Below are positions 33,309-33,397 of a stretch of DNA of 33,397 nucleotides, piece by piece. The stretch comes from Bacteroidales bacterium. Lineage in GTDB: Bacteria; Bacteroidota; Bacteroidia; Bacteroidales; GCA-2748055. The notes beneath the pieces were generated by a model, which was given only the letters and a program-made list of their open reading frames with translations, did no database searches and was not told where the DNA came from. A program made the translations under genes and the position numbers. Each line of letters begins with the position of its first letter. Position 1 is the stretch's first letter. Location: contig JAIOZM010000048.1 in assembly GCA_021740585.1 (NCBI GenBank), positions 1 through 33,397 on the forward strand, written 5' to 3'.

Positions 33309-33397
33309 CCAGCAACGTGCAACCTATTCAATTTCCTTTCGTTTTTTTTTATTAATCGGTTCGTTTTTCTCGGGTTTTTTATATTAAGAGTAACGGG

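Noticed and set aside
1..33397. Recent mobile island carrying apr-qmo with integrase, transposase or tRNA attachment site
   Set aside because: No integrase, transposase or tRNA gene was found near the cluster; only short repeat-like elements are present, so transfer remains an inference to be tested by phylogeny.

Overview
The window is a piece of an AT-rich Bacteroidota chromosome, most likely from an anaerobic or facultative marine/sediment lineage such as Marinilabiliales/Bacteroidales (inference). The evidence is the protein repertoire (Nif3/zinc-ribbon pair, ChaN-family protein, YccU-like CoA-binding protein, roughly 670-residue urocanase, Bacteroidota-style lipoproteins), the lack of strong Shine-Dalgarno sequences, and several upstream copies of the Bacteroidota -7 promoter element TAnnTTTG. 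I see no rRNA, tRNA, CRISPR array, prophage or intact insertion sequence.

Layout. 1-470: the 3' end of a two-cluster [4Fe-4S] protein, followed by a sodium:solute symporter. 2.1-7.7 kb: acyl-CoA synthetase, ChaN-like protein and alanyl-tRNA synthetase. 7.9-10.8 kb: three consecutive paralogous membrane-anchored M23 metallopeptidases, then a CapA-family protein. 12.2-14.4 kb: MerR-type regulator, Nif3-like protein and coiled-coil zinc-ribbon protein. 14.4-17.3 kb (minus): lemA - TPM - TPM - capA, an envelope-type operon carrying a second CapA-family protein. 17.6-24.5 kb: HAD phosphatase, urocanate hydratase, small lipoprotein, thioredoxin-like and CoA-binding proteins, phosphomannomutase/phosphoglucomutase and an AEC-family permease.

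24.7-31.8 kb (minus) is the notable part: a complete aprB-aprA-qmoA-qmoB-qmoC set. It encodes APS (adenylylsulfate) reductase with its dedicated quinone-interacting membrane oxidoreductase complex, the core electron-transfer module of dissimilatory sulfate reduction or, run backwards, sulfite oxidation to APS. The signature residues and Fe-S/FAD motifs are intact. Neither sat nor dsr genes are in the window. This module is characteristic of sulfate reducers and of some sulfur oxidisers (for example Chlorobiota) and is unexpected among ordinary Bacteroidota housekeeping genes. A GNAT-like protein and a DUF4395 membrane protein lie divergently upstream.

How the genes would work together: QmoC would exchange electrons with the menaquinone pool through its cytochrome b and pass them through its HdrC-like clusters to QmoA/QmoB and then to AprB and AprA. 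The remaining genes fall into envelope maintenance (three M23, two CapA-like, LemA/TPM) and general metabolism. Several intergenic regions hold palindromic or repeat-like structures; the most interesting is a roughly 280-bp spacer that separates qmoC from qmoB.
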